32,535 bases of DNA, taken from the NCBI GenBank assembly GCA_014155705.1, contig JAAEKA010000300.1, forward strand, positions 1-32,535, read 5' to 3'. Position numbers and translations under genes: made by a program. Below the pieces are notes generated by a model. The model saw only the letters and a program-made list of their open reading frames with translations. It was not told where the DNA came from and did no database searches. Below are positions 1 through 7,974 of this stretch, one piece after another. Numbering within the stretch: position 1 is the first letter of the stretch; each line of letters starts with the position of its first letter. The DNA is from Anaerolineae bacterium clx_CAG2 (GTDB lineage: Bacteria > Chloroflexota > Anaerolineae > JAAEKA01).

Positions 1-828
1 TACTATGGAGCACGTTTCTACGACGGTTATCTTAACCGGTGGATCCAGCCCGACACGATTGTACCCGATCCTGGCAATCCGCAAAGCCTGAACCGGTACT
101 CGTATGTCCTGAACAATCCGTTAAGATACTCGGATAGCAGCGGCCATTGCGGCCCGTTGACGCCGGTCTGCGTGATCCTGGCGCTGCTGGGCACGGGGTT
201 GCTGTTGAGCGGAGACGACACCAGTCAACCGGTAAGTCCAGAGGTGGCTAACTCAGCCCGACTGGGCGGTGCGCTGCTGGTGAGCACGGTCGGCATCGGC
301 GCAGTTTCCGGCATAGCCAGTTCTGCGTCGACGGCTGCGGCCGCTACCACAGGCGCAGGTGGTGCGTGTGCAGATGGCGATTGCACCAACGAAGCGCAAA
401 CCGTCATCAGAGGGACGCAAAGTGCAGCCCAGACGGTACAGAGCGTTTGGAGACTCGATCCGTTGAAGCGCGGCCAAGTGATCGAGCGCATGCTCGGTCG
501 AAGCCCGCAACTGAGCCAGAACTTCCCGGTGATCGACCGCTTCGAGAACGGCGTAGCAACCAGCATCAAGAGCATTGACCTGGGCGCCAAAAGTTATCAG
601 AACATCGGTACGCTGACGAGTACGGTGAGGGGATACGCGAATGAACTGGCAGGATGGCGTGGCACTACCTGGGCAGGCACACAAATTGATGCCCATCAGA
701 TCATTTCGCGTGAGCTCTTGTTGGCAATACCACAGAACGCCACCGAGGCGCAACTTGCAGCTTTGCGGCAACTACAGAACTGGGCATCCACAATCGGTGT
801 CATCATCAACACCACGGTAATTCCATAG
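1..828 (+). CDS. RHS repeat-associated core C-terminus with endonuclease-like toxin tip (5' partial)
   Basis: The reading frame is open from base 1, so the gene starts outside the window. The first 50 residues are the classic end of an RHS core: YYGARFYDGYLNRW, then QPDTIVPDPGNPQSLNRYSY and VLNNPLRYSDSSGH. After this hallmark boundary comes a variable tip of about 225 residues. Its first part is hydrophobic and Gly/Ala/Ser-rich (LALLGTGLLLSG, then about 60 small residues), which may help translocation. The last 130 residues contain DRFENGVATSIKSIDL and DAHQI, which from memory resemble the CdiA/RHS C-terminal endonuclease (tRNase-like) toxins of contact-dependent inhibition. The family is a recollection, not a search result. 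The next gene, 19 bases downstream, fits a cognate immunity protein. The role would be killing neighbouring cells by cutting nucleic acid. The RHS part is near certain; the nuclease type is moderate. Confidence 0.8.
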   Translation, partial: YYGARFYDGYLNRWIQPDTIVPDPGNPQSLNRYSYVLNNPLRYSDSSGHCGPLTPVCVILALLGTGLLLSGDDTSQPVSPEVANSARLGGALLVSTVGIGAVSGIASSASTAAAATTGAGGACADGDCTNEAQTVIRGTQSAAQTVQSVWRLDPLKRGQVIERMLGRSPQLSQNFPVIDRFENGVATSIKSIDLGAKSYQNIGTLTSTVRGYANELAGWRGTTWAGTQIDAHQIISRELLLAIPQNATEAQLAALRQLQNWASTIGVIINTTVIP

Positions 829-847
829 CCTACAGCGGAGACTCAAC

Positions 848-1312
848 GTGCTACCACGAAAGTTGACCATCTGTGTTTGGCGAGGCAAGGCATATCTTCC
901 AGGTCACGGTCGGTTTCCTTCTGGAATCTACGCACTTGTCGAACCGATTCATGTGGCAGATCTCACGATCGAAAGCTTGATTTCTGCGTCTGAAGCAATC
1001 CTGGCGTCGGACATCACGAGTTTGCCTGAGGTGACACCGGAGGAATGGCGAAAGCGTTCCGATCCCCTTCTAAAAGCCACAAAGGCTCGAAGTTGGAAGG
1101 AATTAGCGCGTGTAGGTGCGTTGTACACTGTCAATTGGACAGTAGATCAGATAGTGGTGGACATGTCATATCGCGACAAACAAGGTCGTTGGCAGAATGA
1201 TCCGGCCAAAGTGCGCACGTTTCCCTTGGACACGCCGCTCGAGGAAGTCCTGGCGGTGATCCTGGAGGACATCCACTCAAGGCCAGAACTGCAAGCGACT
1301 GAGAAGGCATAG
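848..1312 (+). CDS. Putative immunity protein for the upstream RHS toxin tip
   Basis: This 154-residue soluble protein starts at a GTG with GGAG eight bases upstream and lies 19 bases after the toxin stop, the usual place for an immunity gene. The N-terminal half (ICVWRGKAYLPGHGRFPSG, then IYALVEPIHVADLTIESL) is a small alpha/beta-looking segment. The second half contains WTVDQIVVDMSYRDKQGRW and ends in an acidic helix (PLEEVLAVILEDI). I do not assign a named family. From memory, small proteins with a similar WRG...VEP pattern accompany this class of endonuclease tip. No signal peptide or membrane segment is visible, which suits neutralising a cytoplasmic nuclease. Function is inferred mainly from position. 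Confidence 0.7.
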   Translation: MLPRKLTICVWRGKAYLPGHGRFPSGIYALVEPIHVADLTIESLISASEAILASDITSLPEVTPEEWRKRSDPLLKATKARSWKELARVGALYTVNWTVDQIVVDMSYRDKQGRWQNDPAKVRTFPLDTPLEEVLAVILEDIHSRPELQATEKA

Positions 1313-1393
1313 GAGCAGAGATTGCCAGTGGTTCGTCCCCATGCCAGGCTGTGAGTTTATCGCTTTGGGAACGCTGTAGCTGGGCGCAATGAG

Positions 1394-1422
1394 GGAGGCA
1401 GAGCCGCCACGGCTCTGCCTCC
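1394..1422. repeat. Perfect 12-bp inverted repeat with 5-base loop
   Basis: GGAGGCAGAGCC (1394-1405) and GGCTCTGCCTCC (1411-1422) pair perfectly around GCCAC. No T-run follows on either strand, so it is more like a dispersed palindromic element than a classical terminator. It could still end transcription of the immunity gene. It sits just before the point where RHS homology resumes. Confidence 0.85.
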
Positions 1423-1496
1423 GCTACATCGTTCCCTGCGACGGCGCTCGGAGCTACCCTCGTGCAAGTGTAGGTCGTGTTCTCTCGGAAACAGCC

Positions 1497-2513
1497 ATGC
1501 GCACCGGCGGGCAGACCTACTACCTGCTCGGTGACCACTTAGGCGGCACCAACGTCACGGCCAACGGGACTGATGGCAGCTTGCTAGGCCGGGTGCTGTA
1601 CAAACCCTGGGGCGAGACGCGCTTCAGCACAGGCACGACACCGACCACGTGGCGCTTCACAGGACAGCGGGAAGACGCTACAATTGGGCTGTACTTTTAC
1701 AACGCAAGATACCTCGACCCTCAGCTAGGACGTTTCACTCAGCCCGACACCATCGTGCCAGAGCCGGGCAATCCGCAGGCGCTTAACAGGTATAGCTATG
1801 TGCTCAACAATCCGCTGCGATTCGTAGATCCAAGTGGATATGATCCGCTCGACGCTGCATGGCAACAGGAATTCCGGGCGACCCACGGGCGCAACCCAAC
1901 CGCTGAAGACATCCTGATCCGATTGTTCTCCATCGCATTTCCCGGTCAATGGAATTGGAACCGCTTCTACGACGAACAAGGGAACTACATTGCGGGAAGC
2001 CTGGAGAGCGTCTTTCGCGATAACCGGCCCGCGGACTGGAAATGGAGCGATGTCCCCGTGGCTTTGGAAAGGATGACAGGTTGGTACAATCCGGGAGAGG
2101 AGGGGCTGTTCACCCGAGATATCGGCAGTTTGTTTGGCGGTCTGCCAAACCGGCTCGAAACGCCCAACACATGGGAGGCCGTTTCCCATTCCGGCAACCC
2201 GATTCGGGTGTGGGTCTATGTGAGTCGCGCCGGCCTGCCAGCGCGGTTGATGGGGACTTCAGACTTAGATGCGAACATCCACCACTGGGCTTGGGGATTG
2301 GCTATGGGTGGAGCTTTTGGCCCAGGAGCCAGTTTCATCAATGTCGGACGTGAAATCACGCAGTTTCAGGGTAACTGGGGCAACAGCTGGTCTGATGTGG
2401 AGATCGGAAACCGCGGAGCTGCATTGGCGGTGAGTTTTCGGGTGTCAGGCACAGGTCGAGTTCGTTCAGCCTGGAACCGTATCATGCTGGACCGTTGGTT
2501 CTCATGGGAGTGA
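1497..2513 (+). CDS. Orphan RHS core fragment with unrecognised C-terminal tip
   Basis: RHS homology begins abruptly at the ATG at 1497 (AMRTGGQTYYLLGDHLGG). It continues through YKPWGETRFSTGTTPTTWRF, GLYFYNARYLDPQLGRF and QPDTIVPEPGNPQALNRYSY to NNPLRFVDPSGYDP. The open frame extends upstream to 1389, but that part is non-RHS and contains the palindrome. No good ribosome site precedes 1497, so this is probably a displaced cassette, not an independently translated gene. After the DPSGY boundary come about 220 residues with QWNWNRFYDEQGNY, DLDANIHHWAWGLAMGGAFG and GNSWSDVEIGNRGAALAVSF. I do not recognise this domain. The His-His-Trp motif and the Gly-rich hydrophobic stretch are its most distinctive parts. 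The stop overlaps the next gene region, whose lipoprotein could be its immunity partner. Confidence 0.7.
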   Translation: MRTGGQTYYLLGDHLGGTNVTANGTDGSLLGRVLYKPWGETRFSTGTTPTTWRFTGQREDATIGLYFYNARYLDPQLGRFTQPDTIVPEPGNPQALNRYSYVLNNPLRFVDPSGYDPLDAAWQQEFRATHGRNPTAEDILIRLFSIAFPGQWNWNRFYDEQGNYIAGSLESVFRDNRPADWKWSDVPVALERMTGWYNPGEEGLFTRDIGSLFGGLPNRLETPNTWEAVSHSGNPIRVWVYVSRAGLPARLMGTSDLDANIHHWAWGLAMGGAFGPGASFINVGREITQFQGNWGNSWSDVEIGNRGAALAVSFRVSGTGRVRSAWNRIMLDRWFSWE

Positions 2514-2518
2514 CAGAA

Positions 2519-2893
2519 ATGGAACATCGTACACATCTGGCGAAGGTTGATCTCGCCCTCATGCTGCTTGTGTTACTATTGCTCTTGGCCTCCTGCCAGC
2601 CGCATCCATTGGAGCGCGCACGGGAACAAATACCCATAGGTATCACCCGGGAAGAAGCTATTGCCATTCTGAACCAGGAGGCATGGTATCACCAGCCCTG
2701 TCCCAACAGGATCACCATCGACGACTTGTTCTTCTACACCAGCCGACGCTTCAAGAAGGCGCAAGTGGTGATCGTACGCAGTGAACCGGTGGAAGGAGCG
2801 TATCGGGTGTACGATACCGGCACTTTCGATGAACCAAATGCGTGGCGTGCAGCCTATCGTGATTGTCTGCAAATGGACCTGTTCGAGCCTTGA
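2519..2893 (+). CDS. Small lipoprotein following the second RHS tip (candidate immunity protein)
   Basis: I chose the ATG at 2519 because GGGAG (2506-2510) lies eight bases upstream; longer in-frame starts would overlap the RHS stop. The 124-residue product opens with a short charged stretch, then a hydrophobic run (LALMLLVLLLLL) and LASC, a textbook lipobox, so the mature protein should be lipid-anchored at Cys. The mature part has ARE QIPIGITREEAIAILNQE, YHQPCPNRITIDDLFFY and VYDTGTFDEP, with three further cysteines. I recognise no family with certainty. The TREEA...L pattern loosely recalls small outer-face lipoproteins of the SmpA/BamE type, but this is weak. Its position directly after an RHS tip suggests an immunity role, which would imply that the tip acts outside the cytoplasm. 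Confidence 0.65.
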   Translation: MEHRTHLAKVDLALMLLVLLLLLASCQPHPLERAREQIPIGITREEAIAILNQEAWYHQPCPNRITIDDLFFYTSRRFKKAQVVIVRSEPVEGAYRVYDTGTFDEPNAWRAAYRDCLQMDLFEP

Positions 2894-3483
2894 CCAATAC
2901 GCGCCACAGGGCAATCTCCTGAGCATCAGCGAGATGGCTGGCACAGACGGCTACCAGACTCGATGCCTCTTGTACGACGCCGAGAACCGGCTGACCAGCG
3001 TCAGCGGCGCGGCCACAGCAACGTTCGTCTACGACGGGGATGGCAACCGGGTCAAGGCGACCTTCGGCAGCACGGTCAGAAAGTACTACTTCGCCAACGG
3101 CGTGCGCATCGCCATGCGCAGCGGTGGGCAAACTTACTATCTGCTGGGCGACCATCTCGGCGGCACCAATGTCACCGCCAACGGCAGTGGCGTGCAGATG
3201 GCGTCGTTGCTCTACAAGCCTTGGGGCGAGACGCGTCTCAGCACGGGCACGACGCCCACCACGTGGCGTATTGCCTCACGCTAGAATCTTACCGAAGGGT
3301 ATTCGTTGCCTCACGGTATGATCTTACTTTTGGACAGCCACGGTGAGGCGCTGTGCCGGAGCCGGGCAACTGGTACGCCTGGCGGCTCCCCAGCCAGGTC
3401 CGCAGGCGCTGAACCAGTATAGCTACGTCCTCAACAATCGGCTTAGAAACACCGATCCCACGGCACGCCCTGGGGATGAATAA
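2892..3483 (+). pseudogene. Decayed RHS cassette remnant
   Basis: From 2892 the frame reads RHS sequence: QGNLLSISE, LLYDAENRLTSVSG, FVYDGDGNRVKATFG, YYFANGVRIAMRSGGQTYYL, LLGDHLGGTNVTANGSG and YKPWGETRLSTGTTPTTWR. It then breaks at an in-frame TAG (3282-3284). Where FTGQRE...GLYFYNAR should follow, there is unrelated sequence with a 35-base-period direct repeat. Further on, GTGCCGGAGCCGGGCAA (from PEPGN) resumes, is interrupted by a short palindromic insert (about 3370-3399), and continues as LNQYSYVLNNRLRNTDPT to a TAA at 3481-3483. There is no C-terminal tip. This is a dead copy that still shares long stretches with the cassette at 1497. Confidence 0.85.
3271..3328 (+). repeat. Imperfect direct repeat, 23 bases, period 35
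   Basis: TTGCCTCACGCTAGAATCTT at 3271 recurs as TTGCCTCACGGTATGATCTT at 3306, with 17 of those 20 bases identical. It lies exactly in the gap where RHS coding sequence has been lost, suggesting that a repeat-mediated event disrupted the cassette. Confidence 0.75.
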
Positions 3484-3524
3484 GCGGCGGAAGCAGACGT
3501 GCTATCACGTCCGCTTCCGCCGCT
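3483..3524 (-). terminator. Long stem-loop between clpC and the RHS remnant
   Basis: AGCGGCGGAAGC (3483-3494) pairs with GCTTCCGCCGCT (3513-3524). After one A/C mismatch, GACGTG (3496-3501) pairs with CACGTC (3506-3511) around a CTAT loop. It starts 33 bases beyond the clpC stop. There is no strong T-tract, so termination is inferred from strength and position. Confidence 0.6.
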
Positions 3525-3557
3525 GGCTGCCTGCAAACTGCACCGTAAGGGCGCAGA

Positions 3558-6068
3558 TTACGCCAACGCCAATTCCAGCAGTTCCTCGGCGATCTGGTCC
3601 TCTGCCGCAGTCAGCGGGCCAGAGGTCGTCACTTCCAACTTGAGCTGCTGCTTGCCAGCCTCGTCGAGCGTCACAGAGGCGGTGACGGTGTCGCCCGGCT
3701 TGAATTCGCCGGCCAGCATGCCCTCGCTCAGCTTGTCCTCGACGTGGTTCATCACCACCCGGCGCAGCGGGCGGGCGCCGAACTCTGGGTCGTAGCCCTC
3801 TTCGGCCAGGAACAGTTTAGCCTCTGGCGTCAGCTCCAGCCTGATGTCATGCTCCAGAAGCTGCAAGTAAACGCGCTTCAGCTCCAGGTCCACAATGCCG
3901 GTCAGCTCATCTTTGCTCAGGTGGCGGAAAACCATGATGCCATCCAGGCGGTTGAGGAACTCCGGCCGAAACTGCTGCTTCAACGCCTCGGTCACCCGGT
4001 CACGCATATTCTCGTAGTCCTGCTCGCGCTTCTGGTCGTCGTCGGTGGTGAAGGCAAAGCCCAGCTTGCTGGCTCGCTTGATCAGGTTCGCGCCGACGTT
4101 GGAGGTCATCACCAGGATGGCGTTGCGGAAGTCCACCCGGCGGCCCTTAGCATCGGACAGGTGGCCGTCCTCCATGATCTGAAGCAGCATGTTCTGCGCC
4201 TCGGGGTGGGCCTTCTCGATCTCGTCCAGCAGCACCACCGAGTAGGGGCGGCGGCGCACGGCCTCGGTCAACTGGCCGCCTTCCTCGTAGCCCACGTAGC
4301 CGGGAGGCGCTCCCACCAAGCGGCTGACGTTGTGGCGTTCCATGAACTCGCTCATGTCCAGCTTGATCAGCGCGTCGTCGCTGCCGAAGAGGAACTCGGC
4401 CAGCGTCTTGGCCAGCAGCGTCTTGCCGACGCCCGTGGGTCCCAGCAGCATGAAGGTGCCGATGGGCCGCTTGGGGTCCTTCAGGCCGGCGCGCGCGCGG
4501 CGCACCGCCTTGGAGATGGCCTTGATGGCCTCGTTCTGGCCCACCACCCGCTCGTGCAGCGCCTGTTCCATCTGCAAGAGTCGCTCGCTTTCCTCGCCGG
4601 CGATACGCTGCACCGGCACGCCGGTCCACATGGCCACGACTTCGGCCACGTCCTCGGCCGTCACGCGCGGCTTGCCGGCCAGCGCATCCCAGCCGGAGCG
4701 CATCTGGTCGAGCTGATGGCGCAGCTCCACCTCACGGTAGCGCAGGTCGATGGCGTCGTCGAAGCGCTCGCCGCTGATGGCTTCGTTCTTTTCCTTCTGC
4801 AAGCTTTTCAGGCTGACAAAAGCCTCGCGCAGACTGCTGGCTTCGGGCGACTTGTACATGCGCACCCGACTGGCTGCCTCGTCGACCAGGTCGATGGCCT
4901 TGTCCGGCAGGTAGCGATCGGCCACATAGCGTGCTGAGAGATGGGCCGCAGCCACCAACGCCTCGTCGGTGATCTCCAGCTTATGGTGCTCCTCGTAGAC
5001 CCCACGAATGCCCTTCAGGATCGTGATGGTGTCCTCGATGGTGGGCTCTTCCACCAGCACCGGCTGGAAGCGCCGCTCCAGCGACGCGTCGCCTTCGATG
5101 TAGCGGCGATATTCGTCCAGCGTGGTCGCGCCGATGCATTGCACCTCGCCGCGCGCCAGGGCCGGCTTGAGGATATTGGCCGCGTCCACGGCGCTGCCGG
5201 CCGAGCCCGCGCCCACCAGCATATGGACCTCGTCGATAAACAGGATCGCGCCGCTGTCCTTGATCTCCTCGATCACCTTCTTGAGCCGCTCCTCGAACTG
5301 GCCGCGGTACATGGTGCCAGCCACCAGCGAGCCCACGTCCAGCATCAACACGCGCTTGTCCAGCAGGGTTTCGGGCGCGTCGCCTGCGATAATGCGCTGG
5401 GCCAACCCCTCGACGATAGCCGTCTTGCCCACGCCCGGCTCGCCGATCAGCGCCGGGTTGTTCTTGGTGCGCCGGGAGAGGATCTGGATCAGCCGCTCGA
5501 TCTCTTTCTCGCGGCCGATGACCGGGTCCAGCTTGTTCTCTTCGGCCTGCTGGGTCAGGTCCAGGCCCAACTGGTCGATCAGAGGAGTCTTGCTCTCCTG
5601 CTTTTTGCGTTCCTGGGTCTGCTCGCTCTCCAGCAGACTCTTGGCCGTGGCGGTGCGCACCTTGTCCAGGCTGACGCCCAGGCTGCGCAGTACGTTGACG
5701 GCGATACCCTCGCCCTCGCGCACCAGGCCCAACAGCAAGTGCTCGGTGCCGATGTATTGATGGCCCATCAGCCGGGCCTCCTCAACCGAGAGCTCGATAA
5801 CGCGTTTGGTGCGCGGCGCTAACGTGGGTTTGCCATAAGGCGGCCGGTCGCCCTTGCCAACGGCGCGTTCGATAGCCTTCACCACTTGCATCGGCTCGAC
5901 GCCCAGCTCGCGCAGAACTTTGACTGCAACGCCCTGGTCCTCTTTGACCAGGCCCAAGAGCAGGTGTTCGGTGCCGATGTAGTTATGATTGAGCCGCTGG
6001 GCCTCTTCCTGAGCCATGGTCAGGACTTTGCGGGCTCGCTTGGAGAAGCGATCCAACTTGTCAGACAT
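3558..6068 (-). CDS. clpC: ATP-dependent Clp protease ATP-binding subunit ClpC
   Basis: HSP100/AAA+ unfoldase that delivers proteins to ClpP in the cytosol. In the 836-residue product two Clp N repeats come first (about 1-145, with YIGTEHLLLGLV twice). AAA domain 1 has Walker A GEPGVGKT at 209-216 and Walker B ILFIDE at 275-280. A UVR-type middle region lies at about 416-450 (KEKNEAISGERFDDAIDLR), which marks ClpC rather than ClpB. AAA domain 2 has Walker A GPTGVGKT at 543-550 and VVLLDE at 611-616. The ClpP-docking tripeptide LGF is at 669-671 in SKLGFAF. The ATG at 6068 is preferred: AAGGAG lies eight bases upstream, whereas the longer GTG start overlaps that site. The gene is monocistronic, with its own -10 box and a downstream stem-loop. 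No McsA/McsB or CtsR genes are nearby. Confidence 0.97.
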   Translation of the reverse strand: MSDKLDRFSKRARKVLTMAQEEAQRLNHNYIGTEHLLLGLVKEDQGVAVKVLRELGVEPMQVVKAIERAVGKGDRPPYGKPTLAPRTKRVIELSVEEARLMGHQYIGTEHLLLGLVREGEGIAVNVLRSLGVSLDKVRTATAKSLLESEQTQERKKQESKTPLIDQLGLDLTQQAEENKLDPVIGREKEIERLIQILSRRTKNNPALIGEPGVGKTAIVEGLAQRIIAGDAPETLLDKRVLMLDVGSLVAGTMYRGQFEERLKKVIEEIKDSGAILFIDEVHMLVGAGSAGSAVDAANILKPALARGEVQCIGATTLDEYRRYIEGDASLERRFQPVLVEEPTIEDTITILKGIRGVYEEHHKLEITDEALVAAAHLSARYVADRYLPDKAIDLVDEAASRVRMYKSPEASSLREAFVSLKSLQKEKNEAISGERFDDAIDLRYREVELRHQLDQMRSGWDALAGKPRVTAEDVAEVVAMWTGVPVQRIAGEESERLLQMEQALHERVVGQNEAIKAISKAVRRARAGLKDPKRPIGTFMLLGPTGVGKTLLAKTLAEFLFGSDDALIKLDMSEFMERHNVSRLVGAPPGYVGYEEGGQLTEAVRRRPYSVVLLDEIEKAHPEAQNMLLQIMEDGHLSDAKGRRVDFRNAILVMTSNVGANLIKRASKLGFAFTTDDDQKREQDYENMRDRVTEALKQQFRPEFLNRLDGIMVFRHLSKDELTGIVDLELKRVYLQLLEHDIRLELTPEAKLFLAEEGYDPEFGARPLRRVVMNHVEDKLSEGMLAGEFKPGDTVTASVTLDEAGKQQLKLEVTTSGPLTAAEDQIAEELLELALA

Positions 6069-6163
6069 GAGTGACACTCCTTATGAGAGCGATTTTCGCT
6101 GGGGCTGCCGATCGACGGCCACTGCAATGGCATCGATGTCTGGCACAACACACGCGAGACCCG

Positions 6164-6169
6164 ATTATA
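6164..6169 (-). promoter_or_regulatory. Candidate -10 box for clpC
   Basis: The minus strand reads TATAAT here, 95 bases before the clpC ATG. No convincing -35 is seen at 16-18 bases spacing. No CIRCE-type inverted repeat or CtsR-like direct repeat was recognised in the leader. Confidence 0.45.
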
Positions 6170-6213
6170 ACACACAACCAGGGCAGTTGCGTAGTGAGAA
6201 TCTATCCAAATCA

Positions 6214-6248
6214 AAGGAGGCTGAGAGATTAAACCTCTCAGCCTCCTT
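6214..6248 (-). terminator. Intrinsic terminator after the S1 gene
   Basis: AAGGAGGCTGAGAG (6214-6227) and CTCTCAGCCTCCTT (6235-6248) form a perfect 14-bp stem with a 7-base loop, 44 bases beyond the S1 stop. On the minus strand it is followed by TGATTTGG, a weak T-rich tail. Confidence 0.8.
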
Positions 6249-6292
6249 GCTACACGGGTTGGGGGCGACCAATGGCCAGCGGCCGGCGCAGA

Positions 6293-7891
6293 CTAATTCT
6301 CGTCTTCGTCGCCTGCCACGGCCCAGTCGGTGGCCACGTCGTCGTCTTCTTCCAACTCAGCCGCGCGCCAGTCTACCTCGGCGTACTCCTCTTCGGCTGC
6401 ACGCTTGAGGCTCAGGCCCATGCGGCGCCGGGCCGGGTCGATGCGAATGACACGCAGGTTGAGCACATCGCCTTCCTTGACGACCTCACGCGGGTGGGTC
6501 ACCCGGTGGTTGGCCAGCTCGGAGATGTGGATCAAACCCTCAAGCGTGCCATCGACGCGGGCAAAAGCGCCGAAGCTGGCCAGCTTGGTGATGACGCCTT
6601 CCACGATCTGGCCGACCGAGTAGCGGTCATGCACCACGCTCCACGGCTCGGGCTCCAACCGGCGCAAACTCAGGCCGATGCGCTTGCGGTCTCGGTCTAC
6701 GTTCAGCACGTACACCTGGACCTCGTCGCCGACCTGGATCACCTCGTTGGGGTGGTTGACGCGCGACCAGGAGAGTTCGGACAGATGGATCAGGCCATCT
6801 GCGCCGCCCAGATCGACGAAGGCGCCGAACTTGGCCAGGCTGCTGATGCGGCCTTTGCGCACATCGCCCTTCTTCAGTTCGCCGAGCAGCTCATCCTTGC
6901 GCCCGCGCCGTCGCTCACGCTGGGCCAACCGCTCAGAGAGAATCAGACGGTTGCGTTTGCGGTCCAGCTCGACCACCTTGAGCCACAGCGACTTGCCCAC
7001 CATGCTGGCGTAGCGGTTGTCTTCGTTGGTGTCCGGCTTGATCTCCCCTTTGGTGACCAATTGGGAGGCGGGGATGAAGCCGCGCACCTTGCCGACCCGG
7101 CAGATAACGCCGCCCCGGTTGAAGCCGATGACTGCGCTCTCGAAGATTTCGCCCGACTCCAGCAGAGCCTCAGCCTCGCGCCAGTCACGCTCCTGCTGAG
7201 CGCGACTCATCGAGAGAACGACGTTGCCGTCGCGGTCCTCGGGCCGCACCACGTAGACCACGACCGAATCGCCGACGTTGAGGCTGTCCAGGTATTCCTT
7301 GCCCAGGCGCTCCATCTCGCGCTGGTGCACGAAGCCCTCGGACTTGGCGCCTACATCGACCAGTATTTCCGACGCGGAGATACTGACGATGATGCCATCG
7401 CGCACATCGCCTGCTTTGAGCGGCTTGTACTGAAAGTCATCGACCAGATCGGCCATGCTCGACATGGTGAATTCGGCAGCATCTTCTTCTGCCAGATCCA
7501 CAAACTCGTCGAAATCGATCTCGTCGACGGCCGGGACAGAGTGATCCTCTTCCTCAACGGCGGCTTCGACCGTCTCGATGACTTCAGCGTCTTGGTCTGC
7601 TTCGGTTTCGACGACGACGACCGTCTCTGCGACGATGTCGATCACTTCGGCGCCTTCGGCGACTTCGACAATTTCCATGGCTTCGGCGACTTCAGCCGTG
7701 ACCGTTTCGGCCTCGTCCAGCGCCTTGCCAACCGTCTCGACAGACGCATCTGCCGAGTTCACCAGCGGTTCGGCCTCGGAGTTGAGTTCTGCGACCGCAG
7801 AGGCTGCGTCTTGCACAGCATCCTCTGCCGTTTCGACTGCCGCAGGCACGTCTAGCTCTTCGGCCTTCACGAGAGTGTCCATATCATTCAT
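6293..7891 (-). CDS. rpsA: S1-domain RNA-binding protein (30S ribosomal protein S1 homologue)
   Basis: Binds mRNA on the 30S subunit and helps initiation. Four S1 OB-fold repeats are visible at about 159-231, 247-320, 341-411 and 426-497. The third and fourth are the most canonical ([20 protein letters not shown] and [20 protein letters not shown]). Residues 1-155 form an unusual extension, very rich in Glu, Asp, Ala and Val, with only two Lys and no Arg. The C-terminus is also acidic ([12 protein letters not shown]). Four-repeat S1 proteins are usual outside Proteobacteria, but such an extension is not. AGGAGGAG lies about 15 bases before the ATG, a long gap with no closer alternative start in frame, so the start is slightly uncertain. 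The gene is monocistronic, with a TATAAT box upstream and a terminator downstream. Confidence 0.92.
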   Translation of the reverse strand: MNDMDTLVKAEELDVPAAVETAEDAVQDAASAVAELNSEAEPLVNSADASVETVGKALDEAETVTAEVAEAMEIVEVAEGAEVIDIVAETVVVVETEADQDAEVIETVEAAVEEEDHSVPAVDEIDFDEFVDLAEEDAAEFTMSSMADLVDDFQYKPLKAGDVRDGIIVSISASEILVDVGAKSEGFVHQREMERLGKEYLDSLNVGDSVVVYVVRPEDRDGNVVLSMSRAQQERDWREAEALLESGEIFESAVIGFNRGGVICRVGKVRGFIPASQLVTKGEIKPDTNEDNRYASMVGKSLWLKVVELDRKRNRLILSERLAQRERRRGRKDELLGELKKGDVRKGRISSLAKFGAFVDLGGADGLIHLSELSWSRVNHPNEVIQVGDEVQVYVLNVDRDRKRIGLSLRRLEPEPWSVVHDRYSVGQIVEGVITKLASFGAFARVDGTLEGLIHISELANHRVTHPREVVKEGDVLNLRVIRIDPARRRMGLSLKRAAEEEYAEVDWRAAELEEDDDVATDWAVAGDEDEN

Positions 7892-7929
7892 GAGGGTTTG
7901 ATGCTTCTCCTCCTAAAGAGTCACTGCGT

Positions 7930-7957
7930 ATTATACGAATAAGTCCGCAATATGCAA
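7930..7957 (-). promoter_or_regulatory. Promoter for the S1 gene
   Basis: The minus strand carries a perfect TATAAT (7930-7935), with TTGCAT (7952-7957) 16 bases upstream as a poor -35. The -10 ends 38 bases before the start codon. Confidence 0.55.
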
Positions 7958-7974
7958 GGACTGACCCTGTGTGG

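Noticed and set aside
3744-5822. Long open frames on the plus strand opposite clpC
   Set aside because: Antisense shadows of ClpC, with no supporting start sites or recognisable domains.
6078-6213. CIRCE or CtsR operator before clpC
   Set aside because: I looked for the inverted or direct heptamer patterns and saw no convincing match.
6272-7855. 527-codon open frame on the plus strand opposite S1
   Set aside because: It is the antisense shadow of a GC-rich gene with clear S1 domains; its product is low-complexity (His/Asp/Val) and matches nothing.
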